Source: Verrucomicrobiota bacterium (GTDB lineage Bacteria; Verrucomicrobiota; Verrucomicrobiia; Opitutales; Opitutaceae). From it: 15,443 nt of DNA. Position numbers and translations under genes: made by a program. The notes beneath the pieces were generated by a model. That model was not told the DNA's origin, did not search any database, and saw only the letters and a program-made list of their open reading frames with translations. The stretch is taken from positions 1 through 15,443 of the forward strand of contig JAEXPQ010000350.1 of the NCBI GenBank assembly GCA_023446735.1. Direction: 5' to 3'. This document shows, one piece after another, positions 1 to 8,548 of the stretch. How positions within the stretch are numbered: position 1 is the stretch's first letter; every line of letters begins with the position of its first letter.

Positions 1-13
1 ACGAAGGCGGAGG

Positions 14-38
14 GTAGGGCGGTTTCTCCGAAACCGCC
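14..38 (+). repeat. REP-like hairpin element, left copy
   Basis: The element begins with the tetranucleotide GTAG (GTAGGG at 14-19) and contains an exact 8-bp inverted repeat: 18-25 (GGCGGTTT) pairs with 31-38 (AAACCGCC) around the 5-base loop CTCCG. A 5' GTAG head followed by a palindrome is the known layout of REP sequences mobilised by REP-associated tyrosine transposases (RAYTs). No RAYT gene is in the window. It forms an inverted pair with the element at 89-113. Confidence 0.65.
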
Positions 39-88
39 GTGGACGTGGGGCGAGGAGCGGCTTCGAGCCAACCTCGGGCGGCGCGAAC

Positions 89-109
89 GGACGTTTCGGA
101 GAAACGTCC

Positions 110-113
<4 letters not shown>
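89..113 (-). repeat. REP-like hairpin element, right inverted copy
   Basis: Read on the minus strand, it has the same design as the copy at 14-38: a GTAGGG head (complement of 108-113) and an 8-bp stem (89-96 GGACGTTT with 102-109 AAACGTCC) around loop CTCCG. The two copies share head, loop and the TTT/AAA inner stem, but outer stem bases differ in a compensated way, which argues that the hairpin is under selection. Together, 14-113 looks like a REPIN/BIME, an inverted REP pair. The TAG of its GTAG head is the stop codon of the helicase gene. Confidence 0.65.
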
Positions 114-2146
<2,033 letters not shown>

Positions 2147-2297
2147 GGGCGAAACCGGAACCCTCGCGGATGCATGGGCCGAGGAAAAGGGGAAACTGGG
2201 GCGGGCGGAGGCGCGTCGGTGCGGATTCTTCCGCGAGGGGAGGGCGTGACAGCGGCCACCGGGGCGTGCAAACTTCCGCGCGCTGACCCCAACCCCG
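2147..2297. promoter_or_regulatory. Divergent intergenic region with inverted and direct repeats
   Basis: This 151-bp spacer lies between the divergent starts at 2146 (minus) and 2298 (plus), so it should hold promoters for both. No clear -35/-10 pair is visible. It contains an exact 10-bp inverted repeat, CCCTCGCGGA at 2161-2170 and its complement at 2230-2239, and a small hairpin at 2221-2234 (GCGGA, loop TTCT, TCCGC). A 19-bp sequence at 2200-2218 is an exact direct copy of 2108-2126 inside the helicase coding region. A regulatory role is inference. Confidence 0.4.
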
Positions 2298-2879
2298 ATG
2301 AAAACACCCCATTCCCTCTTCGGTCTGTTTGCCGTCGCCGCGGTGCTGTGCTGCGGTTCCGTCGTCCGGGCCGAGACCAAAACCAAGACCAAGGAACTGA
2401 TCGACTTCACCCGCCAGGAGGTCGAACGCGACGGCGCCGAGACGGTCCGCGTGATCAAGAAATATGGATACTCCTTCGGCGACTGGCAGGACAAGATCGT
2501 CTTCCTCGAGAAGCGCGGCCTGCTGGTCCCCTACCTGCCGAGCAAGGGCGGTTTCGGCGGCGACAAGCAATGGAAGCTGGGCGAGTTCGCGGCGATCGAG
2601 CTGCAGGTGCTCATCGGCAACCGCAACGAAGCGACTGCTTTCGGGATCACGTTGACCGATGCCGACGGCACCGAGGCGACCTGGAATCTCGTGCTGGCGG
2701 AGAAGCCGCGCGGCGTCGATCTGGTCTATCGCCTGAATCTCGCGACATGCGATCGGGAGGACAAACCCGGCAAGACTCCCGGTCTCGACAAGGCCAAGAT
2801 CAAGAAGTGGCAGATCAAGGGCAACTGGCAGGCCGAGAAGGCCGAGGTGCTCTTGGCCCGACTCACCGCGGTGCAGTGA
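2298..2879 (+). CDS. Exported protein of unknown function
   Basis: A 193-residue protein whose family I do not recognise. It starts with a typical Sec signal peptide (residues 1-25: MKTPH, a hydrophobic core around LFGLFAVAAVL, and a likely cleavage after VVRA), so it should be exported. The mature part begins with a Lys/Thr-rich stretch (ETKTKTKEL), then a charged amphipathic region, then a segment resembling beta strands (AAIELQVLIGNRNEATAFGI, and further strands around LTDADGTEATWNLV). Two Cys lie in the signal region and one in the mature part (ATCDRED), so no internal disulfide is expected. The ATG at 2298 has no obvious Shine-Dalgarno sequence. It is transcribed alone, divergent from the helicase and convergent with the sulfatase-like gene. 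Codon use and the signal peptide make it a credible gene; its function is open. Confidence 0.8.
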   Translation: MKTPHSLFGLFAVAAVLCCGSVVRAETKTKTKELIDFTRQEVERDGAETVRVIKKYGYSFGDWQDKIVFLEKRGLLVPYLPSKGGFGGDKQWKLGEFAAIELQVLIGNRNEATAFGITLTDADGTEATWNLVLAEKPRGVDLVYRLNLATCDREDKPGKTPGLDKAKIKKWQIKGNWQAEKAEVLLARLTAVQ

Positions 2880-2901
2880 CCGGCGGCACGTGAGCAACCC
2901 G

Positions 2902-2935
2902 AGCCCGGGCCGCGCGGTCCGGGCTTCGCTGTTTT
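2902..2935 (+). terminator. Hairpin terminator between convergent genes
   Basis: Bases 2902-2911 pair with 2916-2925 in a 10-bp GC-rich stem (7 exact outer pairs AGCCCGG/CCGGGCT, then one G-T wobble and two more pairs) with a 4-base loop GCGC. It is followed at 2931-2935 by GTTTT. It sits in the short gap after the stop of the plus-strand secreted-protein gene and overlaps the last base of the minus-strand sulfatase-like gene. The T-run is short and 5 bases from the stem, so it is best viewed as a plus-strand intrinsic terminator, possibly used in both directions. Confidence 0.6.
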
Positions 2936-4146
2936 CAGACGACGAGATTGTGTTGTTGCCACGGATCGGCCCGCAGATCGAAGCGGAGCCACGGGCGCCC
3001 GTCGGCGTGGAACGCGCGCAGGCCGTCGCGCGTGCGCACCGCCCGCCAGGTCTGGGGGCATTGCTTCGCGAAGGGCGGCACGGAGGGCATGCCGAGCGGG
3101 ATCGCGCGGTCGGCGTCGGCCGCGAGCGCGCGCAGGTCGGTGCCCGGGAGCTCGGCGGGGCATGCGACGCCGGCGAGCGCGAGCGTGGTGGGAAACAGAT
3201 CGGCGAGCGAAACCGGGGTGCGGACTCGCCGCGCCACGCTGCCGGGCCAACGGGCGAGGAGCGGCACCCGGATGGACTCCTCGTGGGGCCAGCCTTTGCG
3301 AAACAGCCCGTGGGCGCCGTGCATGTCGCCATGGACCGAGGTCACGAAGACCGCGGTGGTCGCGAGATCGACGCTCGCGAGCAGCCACCCGATCGCGCGG
3401 TCGGTGGCCTCGATGTGGCGGTAGTAGCCGGCGAGCTCGCGCCGGGCGGTGGCCTCGACCTCGCCGCCGCGCGGGACGTTGGGCGCGAGCGCGAGCCCCG
3501 CGGGGTCGAGCAGCGGGAAATCCGGCGGCGTCGCGGCGTTGTAGGGAGGATGCGGCGACTCCAGGCTGACGACGACAAACTGCGGCCGCGGGCGGGCCGC
3601 GGCGCCGGGGCCCAGCGCGTGCAGCCACTCGGTCGCGTGGGCGCAGACGATGTCGGCCTGGTAGCCGGGAAACTGCACCGGTTCCGGCAGGCGGGTGCCG
3701 TGCAGCCACGGATCGTTGAGCAGGAAGCCGCCCTCGAAACCCTCCCAGAAGGCGAAGCCGCCGCGGTCCTCGGGCGGCACGATCGTGCGGGCGTGCGCCT
3801 CGCCGACGACCGGGGCGTTCGGGTCGCGGCGTCCGAGGTGCCATTTTCCGAAGAAGGCGGTGCCGTAGCCGGCGGCGGCGAGCCGGTGCGCGATCGTCTC
3901 GGCGGGGCGGGGGAGGGAGTCCCAGTAGTCGGCGACTCCGTTCTCCGGCGACAGGCGGCCGGTGAGCAGCAGGGCCCGGGCGAAGGGGCCGAAGGGGTGG
4001 TTGCTGAACGCCTGCTCGTGGACGACCGCGGTGCGGGCGAAGGCGTCGAGGTGCGGCGTGCGGACGTTCGGGTCGCCGGCGAAGCCGCAGGCCTGGCCGC
4101 GCCATTGCGTGGTGACGATCCAGAGGAGGTGGGGCGGGGCGATCAT
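2935..4146 (-). CDS. Sulfatase-family (alkaline phosphatase superfamily) protein with degenerate active site
   Basis: This 403-residue protein keeps the S1 sulfatase scaffold: N-terminal strand LLWIVTTQWRG, PFARALLLTGRLSPENG (51-70), AGYGTAFFGKWHLG (92-105), SPHPPY (197-202), VHGDMHGAHGLFRKG (271-285) and EESIRVPLLARWPG (289-302). Key catalytic residues are missing. The CxPxR formylglycine site is GPFAR, with Gly53 in the Cys/Ser position. The first metal Asp of TDD/TDQ is Thr13. The Asp of the SDHG motif is Val271 (TSVHG). Lys101, His103, His199, His272 and Lys284 remain. This pattern predicts loss of sulfate-ester hydrolysis by the standard mechanism. No signal peptide is visible, unlike most exported sulfatases. 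The gene lies 16 bp downstream of the DUF1287 gene on the same strand, probably co-transcribed. The family is confident; the loss of function is inferred. Confidence 0.9.
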   Translation of the reverse strand: MIAPPHLLWIVTTQWRGQACGFAGDPNVRTPHLDAFARTAVVHEQAFSNHPFGPFARALLLTGRLSPENGVADYWDSLPRPAETIAHRLAAAGYGTAFFGKWHLGRRDPNAPVVGEAHARTIVPPEDRGGFAFWEGFEGGFLLNDPWLHGTRLPEPVQFPGYQADIVCAHATEWLHALGPGAAARPRPQFVVVSLESPHPPYNAATPPDFPLLDPAGLALAPNVPRGGEVEATARRELAGYYRHIEATDRAIGWLLASVDLATTAVFVTSVHGDMHGAHGLFRKGWPHEESIRVPLLARWPGSVARRVRTPVSLADLFPTTLALAGVACPAELPGTDLRALAADADRAIPLGMPSVPPFAKQCPQTWRAVRTRDGLRAFHADGRPWLRFDLRADPWQQHNLVV

Positions 4147-4162
4147 GGCGGGGAAAACCCGG

Positions 4163-4807
4163 TCAATGCGTGGCCGGTGGGGCGATGCGGATGCGCAGCG
4201 CCGGGGCCGCCGGGGCGATGGGCGCGATCTCCGGTCGGTAGCGCCCGGTGATCGTCCATGCGAACAGCACGTCCTCCTCCCGGGCGCCGCGGCCGATGTT
4301 GTGGATCACGAGCGGCGTGCCGGCTCCCGTCGATCGGTCGGACACGACCCCGATGTGGACGAGGCCGTTGTCCAGCACCCAAGTGACGATGTCGCCGGCA
4401 ACGTAGTCCGCGGCGGCGCGGCTCACGGGCAGCGACCACCCGCGGCGGGTGAAGAACGTCTGGAGGTTGGGCACGCGCCGGTGGTCGATGTTGGCGTCGG
4501 GTTTCTTCAGCGCCCACTTCTTCGGGTAGGCGGCGAAGTGGGCGCCCATGTCCTCGTGGACCAGTTGCTGGAGATCGAGGCCGTGGGCGGTGCGCAGAGC
4601 GCGGATGACGACATCGCAGCAGACTCCGGTGGCGGCCGGCACGTCGCCGCCGGGATAGGCGAGTCTGCGGTAGGCTGGGTCGTACGCCGTCGTCACGCCG
4701 ATCTGGGCGCGGGCGGCGCCGGCGATCGTCTCGGCCGGTGCCGCCGCGGGCGACAGCGGAAACAGGCAGGCGAGGAGGAGGAGGGGAGTCGGTGTGTGGG
4801 CGGCCAC
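4163..4807 (-). CDS. DUF1287 (YijF-like) exported protein
   Basis: The protein is 214 residues from the chosen GTG. The body matches DUF1287 landmarks: YDPAYRRLAYPGGDVP (42-57), GVCCDVVIRALR (61-72), NIDHRRVPNLQTFF (106-119), AGDIVTW (137-143), LVHIGVVSD (149-157), VIHNIGRG (167-174) and EEDVLFAWTITGRYR (177-191). Cys63/64 and His151 suggest a Cys-His papain-like fold similar to NlpC/P60 cell-wall enzymes, but the biochemical role of the family is not known to me. The N-terminus has a hydrophobic core (PLLLLACLFPLSPAAAPA) like a signal peptide but few positive charges. No ATG is available near it; another in-frame GTG/TTG pair about 25 codons upstream would give a basic n-region. The frame stays open further upstream only as antisense of the pilin gene. 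It is divergent from the pilus operon and leads the pair with the sulfatase-like gene. Confidence 0.85.
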   Translation of the reverse strand: MAAHTPTPLLLLACLFPLSPAAAPAETIAGAARAQIGVTTAYDPAYRRLAYPGGDVPAATGVCCDVVIRALRTAHGLDLQQLVHEDMGAHFAAYPKKWALKKPDANIDHRRVPNLQTFFTRRGWSLPVSRAAADYVAGDIVTWVLDNGLVHIGVVSDRSTGAGTPLVIHNIGRGAREEDVLFAWTITGRYRPEIAPIAPAAPALRIRIAPPATH

Positions 4808-4925
4808 CGATGAAGTGTGGGCGCCGCGGCCTCGCGCGGCAACACGGGCCTGCGCCGGTGCGGTATCGTCCGCCAACACCGGGGTTAAGTCCGCCGGGAA
4901 GCTGCCGATTACCACATTCAACCCT
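4808..4925. promoter_or_regulatory. Divergent spacer upstream of the pilus operon
   Basis: This 118-bp region between the DUF1287 gene (minus) and the first prepilin (plus) should contain the pilus operon promoter. I see no convincing sigma-70 or sigma-54 promoter. It contains a dyad, CCGGTG (4855-4860) with CACCGG (4877-4882), enclosing CGG (4861-4863) with CCG (4870-4872), which could be an operator or a leader hairpin. No strong ribosome site precedes the ATG at 4926. Confidence 0.35.
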
Positions 4926-5606
4926 ATGAATACCCACGCTTTCACCCCAGTCCGTCGCCAGGCGGGTTTCACTTTGATCGAGATGATCGGTGTGCTCGCC
5001 ATCATCGCCATCCTTGCCGTGATCGTCGTGCCCAAGGTCTTCTCGACCATCGCGGGTTCCCGGGTGACGAGCGCCGTCGCCTCGATCAACGCGGTGCGTA
5101 CGGCGGTGACGGAGTTCAGCGGGCGCTACGGTACCGTGCCGGTGACGACCGCCAACTCGCGGATCGACGATCTCCTGCTGACCGCGGGCATGCTGGAGAA
5201 CCGCTTCGCGGTGAAGATCGGCACCCAGCCGGGGACCACCCTCGTGACCGGGGCGACCTGGGCGAACACGGCCGGGGCCTGGGCCACGACCAACGCCGGC
5301 AACAACCAGGCGACGCAGTCCCGCATCATCTGTTCGCTCTCGACCGCCACGGCGCCGTCCACCGCCGCCGGCACGAATTTCCGCCTCAACGGCGCCACCA
5401 ACCTGCCCGCCGGCTCGCGCGTGGTCGCGGCGGTGGTCGTCAATTGCACCGGCGCCGAGGCGCGCGACCTGAGCCTGCGCATCGATGGCGACGCGCTGTC
5501 GCAGACCGCAGCGACGACGGCCGACAACGCCGGCAAGGTGGCCTACGCCGCGGCCGACGCCGCCACCGGGCTGACCACCGCGTACGTCTACCTCGCCCAC
5601 CAGTAA
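4926..5606 (+). CDS. Type IV pilin-like prepilin, probable major subunit
   Basis: A 226-residue prepilin of the class III signal type. The short basic leader MNTHAFTPVRRQAG ends in Gly14, followed by mature FTLIEMIGVLAIIAIL. Phe is +1 and Glu19 is the conserved +5 residue needed for methylation and assembly. The hydrophobic alpha-1 helix continues to about residue 40. The C-terminal domain is rich in Ala, Thr and Asn and has exactly two Cys (136 and 174), consistent with a disulfide-bonded loop. The ATG at 4926 was chosen because it gives a correct leader; the frame is open for 44 more codons upstream without pilin features. It is first in the operon and set apart from the next gene by 63 bp, unlike the tightly packed genes that follow. 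That spacing and a hairpin there would allow higher expression than the rest, as expected of a major pilin. Confidence 0.92.
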   Translation: MNTHAFTPVRRQAGFTLIEMIGVLAIIAILAVIVVPKVFSTIAGSRVTSAVASINAVRTAVTEFSGRYGTVPVTTANSRIDDLLLTAGMLENRFAVKIGTQPGTTLVTGATWANTAGAWATTNAGNNQATQSRIICSLSTATAPSTAAGTNFRLNGATNLPAGSRVVAAVVVNCTGAEARDLSLRIDGDALSQTAATTADNAGKVAYAAADAATGLTTAYVYLAHQ

Positions 5607-5619
5607 AGGGCACCCCGAG

Positions 5620-5669
5620 GCCGCCGTCTCCGCGCGTGCGGTCGCCGGCGGCGAGGAGGCTCCGCCGCC
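5620..5669 (+). promoter_or_regulatory. Possible RNA hairpins controlling translation of the ATPase gene
   Basis: Three short segments can pair in two exclusive ways. GCCGCCG (5620-5626) pairs with CGGCGGC (5646-5652). GGCGGCG (5647-5653) pairs with CGCCGCC (5663-5669), the bases immediately before the ATG at 5670. The second fold puts the Shine-Dalgarno sequence AGGAGG (5654-5659) in its 9-base loop. The pairings are exact 7-bp GC stems, but this sequence is GC-rich, so chance is possible. A switch or an attenuation role is inference. Confidence 0.35.
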
Positions 5670-7346
5670 ATGGGATTTTTCACTCCAGGCCTGCCGACCA
5701 AGCGCCTCGGCGACCGGCTGCTCGACGCCGGACTGATCTCGCCCAACCAGCTTGAACTGGCGCTGCGCGAACAGAAGCGCACCGGCAAGATCATCGGCGC
5801 GGTCCTGCAGGATCTCGGTTTCATCACCGGGCAGGACCTGAGCGCATTCCTCGCCAAGGACGCGCAGACCCCGACGGTCGATCTGGCGAAGATCCCGTAC
5901 GATCCGGCGGTCGCCACGCTGCTGCCGTACACGTTCTGCAAGGACGCTGGTCTCGTCGCCATCGCCCGCGGCGAGGACTCGCTGACGGTCGTCATGTCCG
6001 ATCCGTTCAACGTGATCGCCATCGACCAGATCGAGCAGCTGACGCACCTGCGCGTCGAGGTGCTCAACGCGCCGTTGCCCGACATCCTGGAGAAGCTTTC
6101 CGCCGCGCACGACCGGGCCGGCTCGCTCGACCAGACGCTCGACGAGCTGATGTCGATCAAGGTCCGCCCCGGCGGCGACGACGCCGCGGCGCCGATGGTC
6201 CGGGCGATCGACCAGCTCATCGGCGCGGCCGTACGCAAGTCCGCCAGCGACATCCACCTCGAGCCCGACGAGCGCTCCCTGCGCATCCGGATGCGGCACG
6301 ACGGGGTGTTGCAGCCGTTCATGATGGTGCCGAAGGATCTCCAGGAGCCGATCACCGCGCGCATCAAGGTGCTGGCCAACCTCGATGTATCCGAGACCAG
6401 GTTGCCGCAGGACGGGCGCTTCAGCCTCACCATCGGCCGCCGCGAGCTGAACCTGCGCGTGTCCTGCCTGCCCACGATCCACGGGGAGAGCATTGTGCTG
6501 CGCATCCTCGACAGCGGCGGGCTCCTCATGGAGCTCAAGTCGCTCGGTATGCGCAAGGAGGACGAGGCGAACCTCGCCAAGGCCGTGGAACGCCCGCACG
6601 GGATCGTGCTCGTGACCGGTCCCACGGGAAGCGGCAAGACCACGACGCTCTACACCGCCCTCAACGCGGTCAACCGCGGCGAGCGCGCCGTCTTCACCCT
6701 CGAGGATCCCATCGAGTACCGCCTGCCCTACATCCGGCAGACGCCGATCAACGAGAAGATCGGCCTCACCTTCAGCACGGGCCTGCGCACGCTCCTGCGC
6801 CAGGACCCCGACGTGTTGCTCGTGGGCGAAACCCGCGACAAGGAGACCGCCCAGCTCATGGTGCGCGCGGCCCTCACCGGTCACCTCGTCTTCAGCTCCC
6901 TGCACACCAACGACTCCTTCGGTGCGATCCCGCGCCTGATCGACCTGGGCGTCGAGCCCTTCCTGCTGCCGGCGACGCTGCACCTCGTCGTGGCCCAGCG
7001 GCTCGTCCGTCGCCTCTGCCCCCTGTGCCGGCAGCCGGTCGCGGATCCTGCCGCCGTCCTGCGTTCGTTCGACCTGCCTCCGCCCCGGGACACGGAGCTG
7101 CGGCTCTGGCGGCCGGTCGGCTGCGCCGAGTGCCACAACCAGGGCTATCGCGGCCGGGTGGCGATCTTCGAGGTCCTCGTGATCGACGAACCCTACCTGC
7201 CCCTGCTCCCCGCCGGCGACAGCGAGAAGATCAAGGCGCTCGCCCGCGCCCGCGGGATGCCCCTGCTCTTCGACGACGGGCTCCGCCGTGCCTTCCAGGG
7301 GGATACGACGATCGAGGAGGTCTACCGCGTCGCGTTCAACACCTGA
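5670..7346 (+). CDS. pilB: Pilus/secretion assembly ATPase (PilB/GspE/MshE type) with N-terminal MshEN domain
   Basis: A 558-residue hexameric ATPase that drives pilin polymerisation at the inner membrane. The N-terminus matches the MshEN c-di-GMP-binding domain: motif 1 runs from Arg12 to Gln35 (RLGDRLLDAGLIS...LELALREQ), then a 5-residue spacer, then a weaker motif 2 at 41-64 (IIGAVLQDLGFIT...). The catalytic part has Walker A GPTGSGKT (317-324), Asp box TLEDPIEY (343-350), Walker B region PDVLLVGETRD (380-390), His box TGHLVFSSLHTND (403-415) and a zinc tetracysteine C450/C453 with C485/C488. The ATG at 5670 follows AGGAGG at 5654-5659. The tetracysteine marks an assembly (PilB/GspE) rather than a PilT retraction ATPase. 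The next gene starts 2 bp after its stop. PilB, GspE and MshE cannot be separated from sequence alone. Confidence 0.96.
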   Translation: MGFFTPGLPTKRLGDRLLDAGLISPNQLELALREQKRTGKIIGAVLQDLGFITGQDLSAFLAKDAQTPTVDLAKIPYDPAVATLLPYTFCKDAGLVAIARGEDSLTVVMSDPFNVIAIDQIEQLTHLRVEVLNAPLPDILEKLSAAHDRAGSLDQTLDELMSIKVRPGGDDAAAPMVRAIDQLIGAAVRKSASDIHLEPDERSLRIRMRHDGVLQPFMMVPKDLQEPITARIKVLANLDVSETRLPQDGRFSLTIGRRELNLRVSCLPTIHGESIVLRILDSGGLLMELKSLGMRKEDEANLAKAVERPHGIVLVTGPTGSGKTTTLYTALNAVNRGERAVFTLEDPIEYRLPYIRQTPINEKIGLTFSTGLRTLLRQDPDVLLVGETRDKETAQLMVRAALTGHLVFSSLHTNDSFGAIPRLIDLGVEPFLLPATLHLVVAQRLVRRLCPLCRQPVADPAAVLRSFDLPPPRDTELRLWRPVGCAECHNQGYRGRVAIFEVLVIDEPYLPLLPAGDSEKIKALARARGMPLLFDDGLRRAFQGDTTIEEVYRVAFNT

Positions 7347-7348
7347 CC

Positions 7349-8548
7349 ATGCGTGCCTACAGCTACCGCGCGTACAACGCGGCCGGGAAGATCACTTCCG
7401 GCTCCCTCGAGGCCGACAATCTGGACGTGCTGGAGGACCGTCTCCGCGCGGCCGGGATCTGGCTGCTCGAGGCGCAGGAAGGCGCGGGCGAACGCCGCGT
7501 GGTCGTCAACCGGGTGCGGGTCCGGCGGGCCGACCTGATCGGCGTCTTCGTGCAGCTCACGCTGCTGCTGCGCGCCGGCATCACGCTGCCCAACGCGCTC
7601 CAGCGCCTTGCGCTCGACAGCGCCGGCACGAAGGCCGGCCTCGTGCTCGAGACGTTGATGCAGCAGGTCTCGATCGGCGTGCCGTTGAACCGCGCGATGG
7701 CGGAGTTCCCTCGCGTCTTCACGCCGGAGATCACCGCCGTGATCGAGGCGGGGGAGGTGAGCGGGCAGCTGCCCGAGGTCTTCGCCAGCCTCCAGGCCAA
7801 TCTCGAATGGCGCGACCAGCTCGTCGCCGACGTGCGCCAGGCGCTGATGTATCCGGTGATCGTGATGACGGCCGCCGCGGCGTTGGTGCTGATGCTCTTC
7901 ACCCTGGTGGTGCCGAAGTTCGTGACGCTGCTCGACGATCTGTCGCTCGAGGTGCCCCTGCTCACGCGGATCGTGATGGCCGTCAGCGACGCGCTCCTCC
8001 GGGGGTGGCCGGTGCTGCTCGCGCTGGCGATCGGGATTCCCGTGGCCGTGCGGCTCGGGCTGCGGGTGCGGCGTTTCGCGGTGTGGTTCGACCGGCGGAA
8101 GATGGAGCTGCCGGTCTTCGGCTCGTTGGTGGCGATGATCGCGCTCTCGCGTTTCAGCCACAACCTCGCGCTGCTCTACCGCGCGGGCATCCCGCTGCTG
8201 CGCGGGCTGGAGATCTGCCGTAACCTCGTGGGCAACCGCGCGGTGGCCGCCGCGCTTGAGGAGGGCCATCGGGGCGTCCTCGAGGGGCGCCCGCTGAGTC
8301 GTTGCCTGGCCGAGCACGCTGTGTTTCCCCAGACCCTGGTGACGATGATCGCCACCGGCGAGTCCTCCGGTACCCTCGACACGGCCCTGCAGGGCGTGGC
8401 CGACTACTACAACAAGATCATCCCGCGGCGCATCAAGGTGGTCTTCGCCGTCTTCAACCCGGCGATGATGCTCTCGCTCATCGGGATCGTGGGGCTCGTG
8501 GCGTTGGCCGTGATCCTGCCGATCCTGCAGCTGTGGAACGCCCGATGA
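7349..8548 (+). CDS. pilC: PilC/GspF inner-membrane platform protein
   Basis: A 399-residue polytopic protein that forms the inner-membrane platform on which the ATPase acts. The N-terminus (MRAYSYRAYNAAGKITSGSLEA) is the usual GspF/PilC opening. Two repeated T2SSF domains are visible. The first is around residues 62-188 (FVQLTLLLRAGITLPNAL, VIEAGEVSGQLPEVF). The second is around 265-390 (FSHNLALLYRAGIPLLRGLE, MIATGESSGTLDTAL). The repeated pattern of RAGI/L and GE-SG is typical. Membrane segments follow each domain: MYPVIVMTAAAALVLMLF, a middle one (VLLALAIGIPVAVRLGL), and a C-terminal one (SLIGIVGLVALAVILPIL). The length matches the family (about 400). It starts 2 bp after the ATPase stop and its TGA overlaps the next ATG by 4 bp. 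Confidence 0.95.
   Translation: MRAYSYRAYNAAGKITSGSLEADNLDVLEDRLRAAGIWLLEAQEGAGERRVVVNRVRVRRADLIGVFVQLTLLLRAGITLPNALQRLALDSAGTKAGLVLETLMQQVSIGVPLNRAMAEFPRVFTPEITAVIEAGEVSGQLPEVFASLQANLEWRDQLVADVRQALMYPVIVMTAAAALVLMLFTLVVPKFVTLLDDLSLEVPLLTRIVMAVSDALLRGWPVLLALAIGIPVAVRLGLRVRRFAVWFDRRKMELPVFGSLVAMIALSRFSHNLALLYRAGIPLLRGLEICRNLVGNRAVAAALEEGHRGVLEGRPLSRCLAEHAVFPQTLVTMIATGESSGTLDTALQGVADYYNKIIPRRIKVVFAVFNPAMMLSLIGIVGLVALAVILPILQLWNAR

Noticed and set aside
2890..4251. Plus-strand open frame over the sulfatase-like gene
   Set aside because: Composition is typical antisense (Arg, Gly, Ala, Val) and there is no recognisable motif; the minus-strand sulfatase scaffold is clear.
4808..4925. Sigma-54 promoter for the pilin gene
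   Set aside because: Pilin genes often use sigma-54, but no GG-N10-GC core with good flanks is present.
4143..7136. Very long minus-strand open frame across the pilin and ATPase genes
   Set aside because: It is Arg/Gly/Ala-rich shadow sequence with no domain, and it opposes genes with clear prepilin and Walker motifs.
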